Part shown: in pieces, positions 8,033-18,255 of the stretch | Position numbering within the stretch: the stretch's first letter is position 1 | How the letters are laid out: each line of letters starts with the position of its first letter | From: Aegicerativicinus sediminis | Lineage (GTDB): Bacteria > Bacteroidota > Bacteroidia > Flavobacteriales > Flavobacteriaceae | Length of the DNA stretch: 64,000 nucleotides | Direction: 5' to 3' | NCBI RefSeq assembly: GCF_015476115.1 | Contig: NZ_CP064295.1 | Location: 862,001 to 926,000, forward strand | The notes under the pieces: model-generated | The model's database searches: none | Told to the model about the DNA's origin: nothing | Seen by the model: only the letters and a program-made list of their open reading frames with translations | Program-made: the position numbers and the translations under genes

Positions 8033-8977
8033 ATGTCTCAGGTAGTCGTTACCGAAGCTAAGATTTTTGGATGTACACAAAGTATGGCATTGGCTGAAAA
8101 AATTGCCAAACATTTTGGCACTAAACTAGGCAATGTAATTACCTCAACATACAGCGACGGTGAGTTTCAACCTTCTTATGAAGAATCTATTAGAGGTACC
8201 CGTATTTTTATTATAGGATCTACAAATCCAGGGCCTGAAAATCTTATGGAAATGTTGTTGATGATAGATGCAGCTAAAAGAGCATCTGCAAGACACATTA
8301 CCGCGGTTCTTCCATACTTTGGTTGGGCCAGACAAGACAGAAAGGACAAACCTAGGGTGCCAATTGCAGCTAAATTAGTAGCAAAAATGCTTGAAGCGGC
8401 TGGCGCCACACGTATTATTACAATGGACCTGCATGCCGACCAGATTCAAGGATTCTTTGAAAAACCAGTAGATCACCTTTTTGCTTCAACCATCTTTTTA
8501 CCTTATTTGAAAAGTTTAAACCTTGAAAATTTAACCATTGCATCACCAGATATGGGTGGTTCTAAAAGAGCCTATGCCTATTCTAAGAGTTTAGAGAGCG
8601 ATGTGGTTATTTGTTATAAACAAAGGGAAAAAGCCAATATAATTTCACATATGGAATTGATTGGAGATGTAACCGGGAAAAATGTGGTACTTGTTGATGA
8701 CTTGGTAGATACTGCCGGGACCCTTACAAAAGCAGCAGATTTAATGATGGATCGTGGGGCACTCAGTGTACGCGCTATCTGTACGCATCCAATCTTATCT
8801 GGAAAAGCATATGAGCGACTTGAAAATTCCCAATTGGAAGAACTAATCGTTACAGATTCAATTCCACTAAAAAGAGAGAGTTCTAAAATTCGCGTTTTAA
8901 GTTGTGCGGAATTATTTGCTGATGTAATGCATAACGTGCATTACAATCGGTCAATCGCATCAAAATTTATAATGTAA
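8033..8977 (+). CDS. prs: Ribose-phosphate pyrophosphokinase (PRPP synthetase)
   Basis: This cytoplasmic enzyme converts ribose 5-phosphate and ATP to PRPP for nucleotide, His and Trp synthesis. The length of 314 residues is normal. Visible landmarks are YSDGEFQPS, the catalytic flexible region LPYFGWARQDRKDKPR near residues 95-110, MDLHADQIQGFF, and the PRPP-binding signature VVLVDDLVDTAGT near residue 220. It is followed 31 nt later by the L25 gene, a prs-ctc pairing that is widespread in bacteria. Confidence 0.97.
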   Translation: MSQVVVTEAKIFGCTQSMALAEKIAKHFGTKLGNVITSTYSDGEFQPSYEESIRGTRIFIIGSTNPGPENLMEMLLMIDAAKRASARHITAVLPYFGWARQDRKDKPRVPIAAKLVAKMLEAAGATRIITMDLHADQIQGFFEKPVDHLFASTIFLPYLKSLNLENLTIASPDMGGSKRAYAYSKSLESDVVICYKQREKANIISHMELIGDVTGKNVVLVDDLVDTAGTLTKAADLMMDRGALSVRAICTHPILSGKAYERLENSQLEELIVTDSIPLKRESSKIRVLSCAELFADVMHNVHYNRSIASKFIM

Positions 8978-9008
8978 CCCGAAATATTTTTAACACTATA
9001 TATTTTTT

Positions 9009-9668
9009 ATGAAATCAATTACAATCGACGGATCTAAAAGAGAAAGCGTGGGCAAAAAGGCAACTAAGGCCCTACGTAATGCTGGAGAGGTTCCTTGCGT
9101 ATTATACGGAGGTGACAAGCCAGTACATTTTTCAGCACCTGAACTTGCATTCTCCAACCTTGTATATACGCCAGACGCGCACACGGTTGTTATTGCATTA
9201 GGTAATGATAAATTTGACGCTGTTTTACAGGATATTCAATTTCACCCTGTAACTGACAAAATTCTTCATATCGATTTCTACCAATTGTTCGAAGACAAAC
9301 CAATAATGATGGAAATACCTGTTCATATTATAGGTACATCTAAGGGTGTATTAAACGGTGGTGTCTTAAGAAGAAACAACAGAAAGTTAAGAGTAAAAGC
9401 ACTTCCAAAATATCTTCCAGATTATTTGGAGGCAGATATTACTCCTTTAAAAATTGGTGGCAAATTGTATGTAACTGATTTGCCTCAAGAAAATTTCAAA
9501 ATTATGCACACCGAGAATACGGTAGTTTGCCAGGTGAAACGTGCTAGGGCAGCCATAATGACCGAAATTGATGAGGAAGAAGAATTAGAAGAAGGCGCAG
9601 AAGCAGCAACAGCTGAAGGGGCTGAAGGAACTGCAGAAGCAACTGAAGCGACTTCATCTGAATCTTAA
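9009..9668 (+). CDS. rplY: 50S ribosomal protein L25 / general stress protein Ctc
   Basis: This is the 5S-rRNA-binding ribosomal protein in its long two-domain CTC form (219 residues). The N-terminal L25 fold ([16 protein letters not shown]) is followed by a TL5 beta-domain ([28 protein letters not shown]). The tail from about residue 180 is acidic and alanine-rich ([19 protein letters not shown]), as is common in Bacteroidota L25. It lies downstream of prs, and a strong intrinsic terminator closes the unit. Confidence 0.96.
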   Translation: MKSITIDGSKRESVGKKATKALRNAGEVPCVLYGGDKPVHFSAPELAFSNLVYTPDAHTVVIALGNDKFDAVLQDIQFHPVTDKILHIDFYQLFEDKPIMMEIPVHIIGTSKGVLNGGVLRRNNRKLRVKALPKYLPDYLEADITPLKIGGKLYVTDLPQENFKIMHTENTVVCQVKRARAAIMTEIDEEEELEEGAEAATAEGAEGTAEATEATSSES

Positions 9669-9690
9669 TTAAAGATCAAACTAAAAAATA

Positions 9691-9726
9691 AAGCATTCTG
9701 CATCTTTTAGATCAGAATGCTTTTTT
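9691..9726 (+). terminator. Intrinsic terminator after rplY
   Basis: A 10-bp perfect stem (9691-9700 AAGCATTCTG with 9713-9722) is capped by a further ATCT/AGAT pairing and followed by a T tract. It separates prs-rplY from pth. Confidence 0.88.
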
Positions 9727-9737
9727 AGTTTTATGGC

Positions 9738-10376
9738 ATGATACGTGTCGTGCAAATTCTTGCCAAACTATTTAATAGAAGGCCCAAAATCACTGAAGTT
9801 GAAATTTCTATGAAAAAATATCTCATCGTTGGCCTAGGAAACATTGGCTCGGAATATTCAGAAACAAGACATAATATCGGTTTTAAAGCAGTTGAGCGTT
9901 TGGCGGATAAAAATGACGCAATCTTCCAAACTGCTAAATTAGGGGATATAGCAACCTTCAAAGTTAAAGGCAGGCAAATTATCCTTTTAAAACCTAGCAC
10001 CTATATGAATCTGAGTGGCAAGGCTGTAACCTATTGGATGCAAAAGGAGAACATACCCTTAGAACATTTATTAATCATCACAGACGATCTCAATCTACCC
10101 TTTGGAACTATTCGTCTTAAAGGTAAAGGTAGCGATGGTGGCCATAATGGCTTAAAAGATCTTCAAGACAAATTAGGAACAGTTAACTACAATCGTTGTC
10201 GCTTTGGCATTGGCAATGAATTCAATAAGGGAAATCAAGTAAATTACGTACTTGGCGAATGGACCGAAGAAGAACTAACTAATCTCCCAGAAAGATTGAA
10301 TAAAGTTTCCGATTTGGTCATTTCTTTTGTTCTAAGCGGCTTAAATCGTACCATGAACGAATATAACGGCACTTAA
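9738..10376 (+). CDS. pth: Peptidyl-tRNA hydrolase
   Basis: It releases peptides from prematurely dissociated peptidyl-tRNAs. The core begins [13 protein letters not shown], with the conserved catalytic-His region ETRHNIGF, then [15 protein letters not shown], the catalytic-Asp region [10 protein letters not shown], and [11 protein letters not shown]. From the ATG at 9738 the protein has 212 residues with a basic 24-residue N-terminal extension. From the ATG at 9810 it has 188 residues, close to the classical length. I list the longer form because flavobacterial Pth proteins, as I recall, often carry such an extension, but the start is unresolved. It lies only 12 nt after the rplY terminator. 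Confidence 0.95.
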   Translation: MIRVVQILAKLFNRRPKITEVEISMKKYLIVGLGNIGSEYSETRHNIGFKAVERLADKNDAIFQTAKLGDIATFKVKGRQIILLKPSTYMNLSGKAVTYWMQKENIPLEHLLIITDDLNLPFGTIRLKGKGSDGGHNGLKDLQDKLGTVNYNRCRFGIGNEFNKGNQVNYVLGEWTEEELTNLPERLNKVSDLVISFVLSGLNRTMNEYNGT

Positions 10377-10455
10377 ACCAATTTATGTGTTTTGAGAGCA
10401 GTGTTTATAATCTCAGATTAATTACTAACTTGCTACACCCATTAAATTGAACTAT

Positions 10456-12414
10456 ATGCGGACTTTAACTAGTGTTTTTGTCTTCTTAATCTACTTCGTC
10501 TCCGTTTCTATTTTCGGTCAGGAGCCTGCATTCAATTCTCAACAAGGGACCAGATTGTGCTTAACTGAAGAATATAATGATTGGCTTCAGAAAAAATTTC
10601 CGAACACTGTTACTAAAGAAAAACATAAGGAAGCTGTTCAGTTTTTTTCAAACACAACAAGCAACCTTAGAAGTACCTTATCACCCAATACCGTAATTCG
10701 TATTCCTATTATAGTTCATGTAATCCATGCTGGAGAGGCCATTGGCACGGGTGCAAATATTTCAGACGCACAAGTCTTATCCCAAATACAAGTCCTTAAT
10801 GAAGATTTCAGGAAGATGGCTAACACTAGGGGCGATAATAATAATCCAGTGGGTGCAGATACTGAAATCGAATTTTATTTAGCGCAAGAAGACCCCTGGT
10901 GTAATCCAACAACAGGTATTGAGCGCATAGACTTATCAAGTGTTACCAGTTCTTGGTCAGGGCCAGGCGGAAATACAGATACTTATTTAAAACCAAACAC
11001 TATCTGGGACCCTACAAGTTACCTTAACATTTGGACAGTCAAATTCAGTAATGTAGATAATTTAGGGTTTTCACAATACCCTGGAGGTAACCCAGAAACA
11101 GATGGGGTAGTGATAAATTATCTCAATTTTGGCAGTGATGATGATCCTAATGTAACCCTTGAGGAACCATACCACCTAGGAAGAACCACTACACATGAGG
11201 TGGGTCATTTTTTTGGCCTATACCATATTTGGGAAGGTAAAAATTGTAATGGAACAAATGACGGCATTGACGATACACCTCCACAAAGCACAGAAACCTT
11301 TGGGTGTCCAGATCCTGTTCCAGATTCTTGTCCCGACGACGAATTTCCGGACATGATTGAAAATTATTTAGACTATACAGACGATGTCTGCATGAACCTT
11401 TTTACGGAAGGTCAAAAAGCCGTTATGAGGGGTTATCTCGAGGACCCAAATTACCGTCTTTCATTAGCAAATTCAACCGTTTCAGATACGCCATTACCAA
11501 TATACTCCTACGATGCAAGCATCCGAATTATAGAACTCAATGAAGATGTCTGCAACAATACCATAACCCCAGAACTATTTTTGGGAAATTATGGTTCACA
11601 ACCATTAACTACTGCTTCTATCTCCTATTCAATTAATGGTATTGATACTCAGGTTTATAATTGGTCTAATAATTTGACACAAAATAGCACTACCACCATT
11701 TCTTTACCTAGTATTACATCACCGCAAGGAAATAATGTGTTAGAGGTAAGTGTATCATTAAATAATTCAGATCCTAGAACCTGTAATAATTCAGACAATA
11801 GGGCTTATGTTACGCAAGAGACTTACCCCTCAACAAGCACCATAAATCTCGAGTTGAAAACGGATAGTTGGGCCGAAGAAACTTCTTGGGAATTTAAGGA
11901 TAGCTCAGGTACAGTTCTTTATAGCGATGGCCCTTACCAGAAAAATTCTGATGATGACAAAATCTTTAATTATACTTTTGAGGTAAACCAAAATGAATGC
12001 TACGTTTTTAGCATATATGATACGGATGGAGACGGAATTTGTTGCACCTATGGCGATGGTTATTATCAACTAAGCACAGGAGATAACACCTTAATATTTA
12101 GTGGCGGTGAATTTGAATTTGTTGAAGCAACAACTATATCCACGGCTGTTTTATCCACACCCGATTATTTTCATAACTCAAATATTAAACTGTTTCCCAA
12201 TCCTACAAAAAACGAAATATTCATTAAAGTCGGTAACAATGAATTACCAGATTCTTATGAGGTTTTTGATATGCTAGGTCAAAAAATTCAATCTTCTCAA
12301 ATTGAATCCAACAATGATTTAATGATTGACGCCCTAAGTTTTTCGTCGGGATTGTATTTTGTTAAATTGAAAAAAGGTAATGCCAAGCAGGTATTCAAGT
12401 TCATTAAGCACTAA
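10456..12414 (+). CDS. Secreted M43-family zinc metalloprotease with T9SS type-A sorting domain
   Basis: The protein has 652 residues from the ATG (a TTG three codons upstream is possible). A signal peptide precedes FGQEP. The zinc site HEVGHFFGLYH is at about residue 247, with a following YLDYTDDVCMNLFTEGQ segment that supplies the Met-turn typical of pappalysin-like M43 peptidases. Beta-rich domains follow, including a Cys/Asp-rich YDTDGDGICCTYGDG stretch that looks calcium-binding. The last 75 or so residues (KLFPNPTKNEIFI to the end) form the type IX secretion sorting domain. It is exported through SecYEG and T9SS as a surface or extracellular protease. It is probably transcribed alone. 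Confidence 0.93.
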   Translation: MRTLTSVFVFLIYFVSVSIFGQEPAFNSQQGTRLCLTEEYNDWLQKKFPNTVTKEKHKEAVQFFSNTTSNLRSTLSPNTVIRIPIIVHVIHAGEAIGTGANISDAQVLSQIQVLNEDFRKMANTRGDNNNPVGADTEIEFYLAQEDPWCNPTTGIERIDLSSVTSSWSGPGGNTDTYLKPNTIWDPTSYLNIWTVKFSNVDNLGFSQYPGGNPETDGVVINYLNFGSDDDPNVTLEEPYHLGRTTTHEVGHFFGLYHIWEGKNCNGTNDGIDDTPPQSTETFGCPDPVPDSCPDDEFPDMIENYLDYTDDVCMNLFTEGQKAVMRGYLEDPNYRLSLANSTVSDTPLPIYSYDASIRIIELNEDVCNNTITPELFLGNYGSQPLTTASISYSINGIDTQVYNWSNNLTQNSTTTISLPSITSPQGNNVLEVSVSLNNSDPRTCNNSDNRAYVTQETYPSTSTINLELKTDSWAEETSWEFKDSSGTVLYSDGPYQKNSDDDKIFNYTFEVNQNECYVFSIYDTDGDGICCTYGDGYYQLSTGDNTLIFSGGEFEFVEATTISTAVLSTPDYFHNSNIKLFPNPTKNEIFIKVGNNELPDSYEVFDMLGQKIQSSQIESNNDLMIDALSFSSGLYFVKLKKGNAKQVFKFIKH

Positions 12415-12479
12415 ATAAATTTTAAAAATTCACGAATAGTCATTTCTTGTCTAAATAGTTAATTTTACACAAAAACTCT

Positions 12480-13397
12480 TTGGAACTATATCCCCTTTCC
12501 GATTCTCTTCCACTTGAACCTACAGTTGTAACCGTTGGCACCTTTGATGGAGTTCATCTGGGACATCAAAAAATAATAACCCGTCTCTTAGAAATTGCGA
12601 AACGGGAAGGCAAAAAAACGTGCATCCTAACCTTTTTTCCACACCCTCGCATGGTGTTAAAGCCAGACTCCAACATTCAATTACTTCAAACCATTGAAGA
12701 ACGGAAAAATGAGTTGAAGCAATTAGGCATAGACCATGTTGTTATCCTTAAATTCAATGAACAATTTTCAGAATTAACAGCTGAAGAATATATCAAACAG
12801 TTCTTGCTCGACCAATTAAAAATGTCTTACATGATAATTGGATATGATCATAAATTTGGCAAGAATCGTGGCGCAGGCATTGAAGAACTAAAATATTGGG
12901 GCAAAAAATTAAATTTTGACGTAGAGGAAATTTCCGCGAAAGATATTGATGAGGTTTCAGTAAGTTCTACTAAAATTAGAAACCATCTTCTAAATGGTGA
13001 GGTTGAAAAAGCTAGTGCGTTTTTGGGTCATCCCTATTATATCAACGGAATTGTAGTTAAGGGTGAAGGCATAGGAAAAGATTTAGGTTTTCCAACAGCC
13101 AATATTGAGGTGACAGAATCGTATAAACTTATTCCTTCAATGGGTGTTTATGCAGTTCGCGTTGTCATTTCCGAGACACTTTACCCAGGCATGCTAAACA
13201 TTGGGTTTAACCCCACATTTAAAGACAGATCAAAATCGATAGAGGTCAATATTTTCAATTTTAATAGGGACATTTACGGCGAACCTATAAAAGTTTTATT
13301 TGTAAAGTGGATGCGTGACGAATTGAAATTTGCTACGGTTGAGGATCTCACCAACCAATTAAAGAAAGATAAAGAATCGGCTTTAAAGCTACTTTAA
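12480..13397 (+). CDS. ribF: Bifunctional riboflavin kinase / FAD synthetase
   Basis: It makes FMN from riboflavin and FAD from FMN. The length of 305 residues fits. The N-terminal adenylyltransferase domain has VGTFDGVHLGHQKI and a later SSTKIR motif. The C-terminal flavokinase domain has VVKGEGIGKDLGFPTANIE and MLNIGFNPTF. The start is TTG: the sequence MELYPLSDSLP sits where the family normally starts and no ATG is nearby. The stop overlaps the next gene's ATG (TAATG). Confidence 0.96.
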   Translation: MELYPLSDSLPLEPTVVTVGTFDGVHLGHQKIITRLLEIAKREGKKTCILTFFPHPRMVLKPDSNIQLLQTIEERKNELKQLGIDHVVILKFNEQFSELTAEEYIKQFLLDQLKMSYMIIGYDHKFGKNRGAGIEELKYWGKKLNFDVEEISAKDIDEVSVSSTKIRNHLLNGEVEKASAFLGHPYYINGIVVKGEGIGKDLGFPTANIEVTESYKLIPSMGVYAVRVVISETLYPGMLNIGFNPTFKDRSKSIEVNIFNFNRDIYGEPIKVLFVKWMRDELKFATVEDLTNQLKKDKESALKLL

Positions 13398-14710
13398 TGA
13401 CCAGTCCAAAATTCTTATTTACCAGAATAGACAATAGTCCATTAATTGTTTTTAGAATAATTTTTGGGTTTTTGGTTTTAATGGAAGGCGTTGGGGCTAT
13501 ATTCACTGGATGGATAAAACGCACACTTATAGAACCACAGGAAACCTTCACATTTATTGGTTTTGAATGGTTGCAACCCTTGGGTGGAAATGGTATGTAT
13601 TTTTATTATGCCATTATGGGTTTGTTAGGCCTTTTAATAATGGTTGGCTACAAATACCGTTGGAGCATTTTTGCATTTACCCTGATGTGGACCGCTACCT
13701 ACTTAATGCAAAAATCGTCCTATAACAATCATTACTACTTATTAATACTCCTAAGCGGAATCATGGCGATTGTGCCAGCTAATAGGTTTCTTTCAGTAGA
13801 TGTTAAATTAAATCCTAGTTTAAAAAAACGTTCGATGCCTAATTGGTGTAGGTGGATATTTGTTCTGCAAATGTTTATAGTTTATACCTACGCAATGATC
13901 GCCAAGCTCTACCCCGATTGGCTAGATGCATCCGTCCCTAAACTATTAATGGCACCAAAATCAGACTTTGTAATTGTTGGGGATTTACTACAGGAGCGTT
14001 GGGTACATTATGCCATCGCCTATGTCGGGATTTTCTTTGATGGGTTAATTGTACCCCTTTTGCTTTGGAAACGTACGCGAAAGTATGCCTTTATTGGCTC
14101 GATATTCTTCCATCTATTTAATTCATTTATTTTCCATATCGGAATTTTCCCTTATATGTCATTGGGGCTTTGCGTGTTTTTCTTTCCTCCAAAGACAATT
14201 CAAAAAATATTCTTTCCCAAACAGGAATATTTTGAACCTGTTGTAGGAGAAAAACCTAGATATTATAAACCTGCTATTGCAATTTTAACAGCATATTTTA
14301 TTGTTCAAATATTATTACCGCTCAGACATTGGGCGATTAAAGGCGATGTGCTTTGGACTGAAGAAGGACATCGGCTTTCTTGGAGAATGATGTTGCGTTC
14401 CAGAAGCGGCAATACCACATTTAAGTTGGTAAATACTAAAACAAACGATAGCATACCTATAAAACTATCTGATTTTCTAACCTCCAAACAACGTAGATCA
14501 GTTAGCACAAAACCGGATGTTATGTGGCAATTTGCACAAAGGTTAAAAAGACATTATGCTCAAGAGGGTATTGAAATAAAAGTTTTTGTGGATTCAAAAG
14601 TGAGTGTAAATGGAGGTCCACACTGGCAATTGATAGACCCCAAAGTCGACTTGGCAAATGTTCCCTGGGATCACTTTAGGCACAATGATTGGATTCTTCT
14701 CCCCAATTAA
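13397..14710 (+). CDS. HTTM-domain (vitamin K gamma-carboxylase-like) membrane protein
   Basis: This is a polytopic membrane protein of 437 residues. It has an N-terminal HTTM-type region with repeated hydrophobic segments (starting IVFRIIFGFLVLMEGVGAI, then MGLLGLLIMVGY, LLILLSGIMAIV, IFVLQMFIVYTYAMIAKL), the YNNHYYLLIL and YPDWL motifs typical of bacterial gamma-carboxylase homologues, and a soluble C-terminal part. Homologues carboxylate glutamates in animals, but the bacterial function is largely unknown, so I assign no reaction. It overlaps ribF by one base. The link to flavin metabolism may be positional only. Confidence 0.85.
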   Translation: MTSPKFLFTRIDNSPLIVFRIIFGFLVLMEGVGAIFTGWIKRTLIEPQETFTFIGFEWLQPLGGNGMYFYYAIMGLLGLLIMVGYKYRWSIFAFTLMWTATYLMQKSSYNNHYYLLILLSGIMAIVPANRFLSVDVKLNPSLKKRSMPNWCRWIFVLQMFIVYTYAMIAKLYPDWLDASVPKLLMAPKSDFVIVGDLLQERWVHYAIAYVGIFFDGLIVPLLLWKRTRKYAFIGSIFFHLFNSFIFHIGIFPYMSLGLCVFFFPPKTIQKIFFPKQEYFEPVVGEKPRYYKPAIAILTAYFIVQILLPLRHWAIKGDVLWTEEGHRLSWRMMLRSRSGNTTFKLVNTKTNDSIPIKLSDFLTSKQRRSVSTKPDVMWQFAQRLKRHYAQEGIEIKVFVDSKVSVNGGPHWQLIDPKVDLANVPWDHFRHNDWILLPN

Positions 14711-14743
14711 GGCAAAACCTTTCTAGTACAAACAAAATCTTCA

Positions 14744-14751
14744 TACTTTTG
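14744..14751 (+). promoter_or_regulatory. -7 promoter box (TACTTTTG) of serS
   Basis: TACTTTTG fits TAnnTTTG and lies 56 nt upstream of the serS ATG, giving a short leader. Confidence 0.5.
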
Positions 14752-14807
14752 CAGTCTTATTTTCCAATTGAAACAGGAAAATAAACATCTTATCAAAGAA
14801 TTAGGTT

Positions 14808-16079
14808 ATGCTGCAATTGTCTTACATACGAGAAAACAAAAAGAAAGTAATTGAAAGACTCTCCAAACGCAACTTGGACGCCACTACAATGGTTGAAGAG
14901 GTTATTGCTTTAGATGAACAAAGAAGGGTCACCCAATCTAAGTTGGATGGTATACTTGCTGAATCAAACCGATTTTCTAAAGAAATAGGAAACCTTTATA
15001 AATCTGGTGAGGTTCAAAAAGCCAATTTACTAAAGGAAAAGACTTTGCAACTAAAGGAACAGTCAAAGGAGTTATCTGAAAATTTGTCAGATCTCATAAA
15101 TACCTTAAACAATTTACTTTATAAAATCCCCAATGTTCCTAATTCTATTGTACCAAAAGGAAAAACCCCTGAGGATAACTTGGAGGTATTTTCCCATGGC
15201 GAAATTCCTGATTTAGGCGCAAGTGCACTACCACATTGGGAATTGGCTAAGAAATATGACATTATTGATTTTGAATTAGGGAACAAGATAACTGGTGCTG
15301 GCTTCCCAGTTTATAAAGACAAAGGAGCTAAATTACAGCGTGCACTTATTAGTTATTTCCTAGATAAAAATACGGCTGCAGGATATACGGAATATCAATT
15401 ACCGCACTTGGTTAACGAAGATTCTGGGTTTGGTACCGGACAATTACCAGACAAGGAAGGGCAAATGTATCATGTTACGGAAGACAATTTATATTTAATC
15501 CCAACAGCTGAAGTTCCTGCCACTAATATTTACAGAGGCGATTTATTACAGGAAAATGATTTACCGATAGCATTAACAGGTTATACCCCTTGTTTTAGAA
15601 GAGAGGCTGGCAGTTATGGTTCAGATGTAAGGGGGTTAAACCGATTACATCAATTTGATAAGGTTGAGATTCTTCGCATAGAACATCCAGACAATTCTTA
15701 CAATGCTTTAGATAGTATGGTTGAGCATGTAAAAGGAATCTTGAATGAATTAAAACTACCTTACAGGATTCTGAGGCTTTGTGGTGGAGATTTAGGTTTT
15801 ACCTCTGCACTCACTTATGATTTCGAGGTTTATTCGACGGCCCAGAAGAAATGGCTTGAAATATCTTCTGTTTCTAATTTTGAAACATTCCAAGCGAATC
15901 GATTAAAGCTTCGTTATAAAGATAAGGAAGGCAAAATCCAGTTATGCCATACGTTAAACGGAAGTTCTTTGGCGCTCCCTAGGGTGTTAGCCGGCATATT
16001 GGAAAATTATCAGACGGAAGACGGAATTCTAATACCCGAAGTATTAAGGCCTTACACCTCTTTTGACCAAATAAACTAA
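14808..16079 (+). CDS. serS: Seryl-tRNA synthetase
   Basis: This class II synthetase charges tRNA-Ser. It has 423 residues, as expected. The N-terminal antiparallel coiled-coil arm (about residues 1-105) is rich in K/E/L. Motif 2 is FRREAGSYGSDVRGLNRLHQF and motif 3 is GSSLALPRVLAGILENYQ. The TAEVP serine-binding motif (LIPTAEVPATN) is present. It probably has its own promoter. A 380-nt spacer follows. Confidence 0.97.
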   Translation: MLQLSYIRENKKKVIERLSKRNLDATTMVEEVIALDEQRRVTQSKLDGILAESNRFSKEIGNLYKSGEVQKANLLKEKTLQLKEQSKELSENLSDLINTLNNLLYKIPNVPNSIVPKGKTPEDNLEVFSHGEIPDLGASALPHWELAKKYDIIDFELGNKITGAGFPVYKDKGAKLQRALISYFLDKNTAAGYTEYQLPHLVNEDSGFGTGQLPDKEGQMYHVTEDNLYLIPTAEVPATNIYRGDLLQENDLPIALTGYTPCFRREAGSYGSDVRGLNRLHQFDKVEILRIEHPDNSYNALDSMVEHVKGILNELKLPYRILRLCGGDLGFTSALTYDFEVYSTAQKKWLEISSVSNFETFQANRLKLRYKDKEGKIQLCHTLNGSSLALPRVLAGILENYQTEDGILIPEVLRPYTSFDQIN

Positions 16080-16205
16080 AGAGTTAAATATTTCAATTTA
16101 TCGATTAAGTGTTATATTTTAACGTCGTTCGTCGATTTTTTTTAAGAAATCTTTGATTTTTAGTAATTTTTTAAGAAGTTCGTAGAGCCTTAAAACAACC
16201 TACAA

Positions 16206-16274
16206 ATGAAGAATATAAAACGACTTGTAATTTTGGTGGCGCTGCTAGTAATAGTGAGCAAAATTTTCTTTTAA
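16206..16274 (+). CDS. Possible 22-residue single-span membrane peptide
   Basis: Within the 380-nt gap between serS and the TPR gene lies an ATG frame of 22 codons. It encodes a Lys/Arg-containing head (MKNIKRL) and one hydrophobic helix (VILVALLVIVSKIFF). A strong terminator hairpin stands about 100 nt downstream, so the frame could be the only product of a short transcript. I do not recognise it. It could equally be chance, as short hydrophobic frames are common. The rest of the gap shows no other gene. Confidence 0.35.
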   Translation: MKNIKRLVILVALLVIVSKIFF

Positions 16275-16371
16275 AGAGTATAAACCCCATTTTATACATA
16301 CAGACCCAAATCCTTCAGAATAAATAAGCAATTTTATAAAAGTTGATTAATAGCATTTTATTTTGAAAGGT

Positions 16372-16400
16372 ATGCCCAGTTTCCCTCTGGGCATTTTTTA
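16372..16400 (+). terminator. Intrinsic terminator upstream of the TPR gene
   Basis: An 8-bp stem ATGCCCAG/CTGGGCAT (16372-16379 with 16387-16394) with a 7-nt loop is followed by a run of T. It ends transcription coming from serS or from the small frame at 16206. Confidence 0.85.
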
Positions 16401-16459
16401 TGAAGCTCTTCACAATATCAGTTGCAGCCATTTGTTATATTTACAAGAATTACATCTGA

Positions 16460-18241
16460 ATGAGAGGGATTTTAAGTTGGATTTTAGTATTCAGTTTTTT
16501 TTGGGTTTCTGCCCAGGAAGAACAGCTTGCTGATGAATATTTCAAAAATGGAGAATTTGAAAAAGCACAATTGGCCTATTTAAAACTCTTTGAAAATGAA
16601 CCGGCAAACAATTCATATTTCTCCAAATTATTAGATAGCTACAGGCAATTAGAAAAATTTGAAGATGCAAATGCCTTGGTAAATAGCCGTTTAGCTAGAA
16701 CCAAAAATCCATCTTATTATGTTGAATTGGGCTATAATTATCAGTTGATGGATAGCACAGCCAAAGCAGAATTAAACTACAAAGAGGCCATTGAAAGAAC
16801 AAGGGAGAATCCTATTTTCTCTTATATGGTTGGTAATAAATTTCATGATTATTCACTTTTAGATGAAGCTTTGGAGGTTTACCAATTGGCAATGGAAAAT
16901 TCAGAAAAGGTTAATTTGAATATTCAAATAGCGCGTATCTATGGTGAAAAGGGAGAAGTGGACAAAATGTTCGACGGGTATTTAAACTACACCGCAGATA
17001 AACCAGAATTTACCTCTAACGCCAAGCGTATATTTACAGATTTTGTTTCTGAGAATTCGGAAAACGAAAATAACCTCATGCTGAAAAGGTTATTATTAAA
17101 ACGCATCCAAGAATCCCCCGAGATTTATTGGTACGATCTACTAAGTTGGCTATTTGTGCAGGAAAGAGATTTCAAGAAGTCCTTCATACAGGAAAAAGCA
17201 CTTTATAGAAGAAGCCCCGAAAGCCTCAGTCGGTTGATGGGCTTGGGCATCACTGCCATGGAAGAGGACGATATTGAAACCTCCAAGGATATTTTTACGT
17301 TTATAACCGAAAACACACAGGATCTCCAACAAAAATTGGTATCGCATGAATACCTTTTAGATTTAAAAATTAAGGAAGCCAAATCGGATGCAGATTTAGC
17401 AGCAATAAAACAGGAGTATGAACGTCTGTTTTCAGAGTTCGGACGATTTGAGCAAACCTTATCACTACAAGTATCTTATGCTTACTTTTTAGCCTTTCAT
17501 TTAAAAGACCCAAAGGCAGGTAGCGATTATTTGAAAAAAAGCCTCAACCTTCCATTATCCCAATTTCAGCAAGCTACAGTAAAAATGCAACTCGCCGATA
17601 TTTTGGTATTTCAAGAGAAATTTAATGAGGCCCTTATTTTTTATACACAAATACAGGCTAACCTGAAAAACAGTTCTGTTTCCCAAGAAGCGCGTTTTAA
17701 AGTTGCAAAGACAAGTTATTACAAGGGTGATTTTGATTGGGCAGAAAGTCAACTAAAGATTTTAAAGGCCTCCACCTCTCAATTAATTGCCAATGACGCT
17801 TTAGATTTGAAGCTTTTAATTTCAGACAATAAATATGAGGATTCCCTTAGAACTTCATTAAAATTGTATGCCAAAGCTGATTTATTTGCTTTTCAAAACC
17901 GAAAAGATGAGGCTATTTCTTTGCTAGACAAGATTCTTGAAGAACATAAGGGGGAGAGTATTACGGATCAGGCTTTATATAAACAAGGCAAACTTTATGA
18001 AGAAAAAGGTCTGTATGACAAGGCCATTGCAAATTACGAACAAATCATTTCCGATTATGGCGAGGATATTTTGGTAGATGATGCGTTTTTTAGATTAGGG
18101 GAAATTTATTCCAGCAAATTGATGGACCCAGAGAAGGCCAAGGGATTTTTTGAAAAAATAATTTTCCATCACGAGGATAGCATTTATTTCGTGGAAGCCC
18201 GAAAAAAATACCGAATGCTAAGAGGTGATGCCATAAACTGA
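16460..18241 (+). CDS. Exported tetratricopeptide-repeat protein
   Basis: The protein has 593 residues with a signal peptide ending at VSAQ near residue 19. Almost the whole mature protein is TPR-like helical repeats, clearest at the N-terminus (AQLAYLKLFENEPANNSYFSKL) and near the C-terminus (ALYKQGKLYEEKGLYDKAIANYEQII and AFFRLGEIY...DPEKAKGFFEKII). It is probably periplasmic and a protein-protein scaffold. No enzymatic motif is seen and its partners are unknown. It is preceded by a terminator, so it is transcribed separately from serS. Confidence 0.88.
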   Translation: MRGILSWILVFSFFWVSAQEEQLADEYFKNGEFEKAQLAYLKLFENEPANNSYFSKLLDSYRQLEKFEDANALVNSRLARTKNPSYYVELGYNYQLMDSTAKAELNYKEAIERTRENPIFSYMVGNKFHDYSLLDEALEVYQLAMENSEKVNLNIQIARIYGEKGEVDKMFDGYLNYTADKPEFTSNAKRIFTDFVSENSENENNLMLKRLLLKRIQESPEIYWYDLLSWLFVQERDFKKSFIQEKALYRRSPESLSRLMGLGITAMEEDDIETSKDIFTFITENTQDLQQKLVSHEYLLDLKIKEAKSDADLAAIKQEYERLFSEFGRFEQTLSLQVSYAYFLAFHLKDPKAGSDYLKKSLNLPLSQFQQATVKMQLADILVFQEKFNEALIFYTQIQANLKNSSVSQEARFKVAKTSYYKGDFDWAESQLKILKASTSQLIANDALDLKLLISDNKYEDSLRTSLKLYAKADLFAFQNRKDEAISLLDKILEEHKGESITDQALYKQGKLYEEKGLYDKAIANYEQIISDYGEDILVDDAFFRLGEIYSSKLMDPEKAKGFFEKIIFHHEDSIYFVEARKKYRMLRGDAIN

Positions 18242-18255
18242 TTAACCTCAGATAA

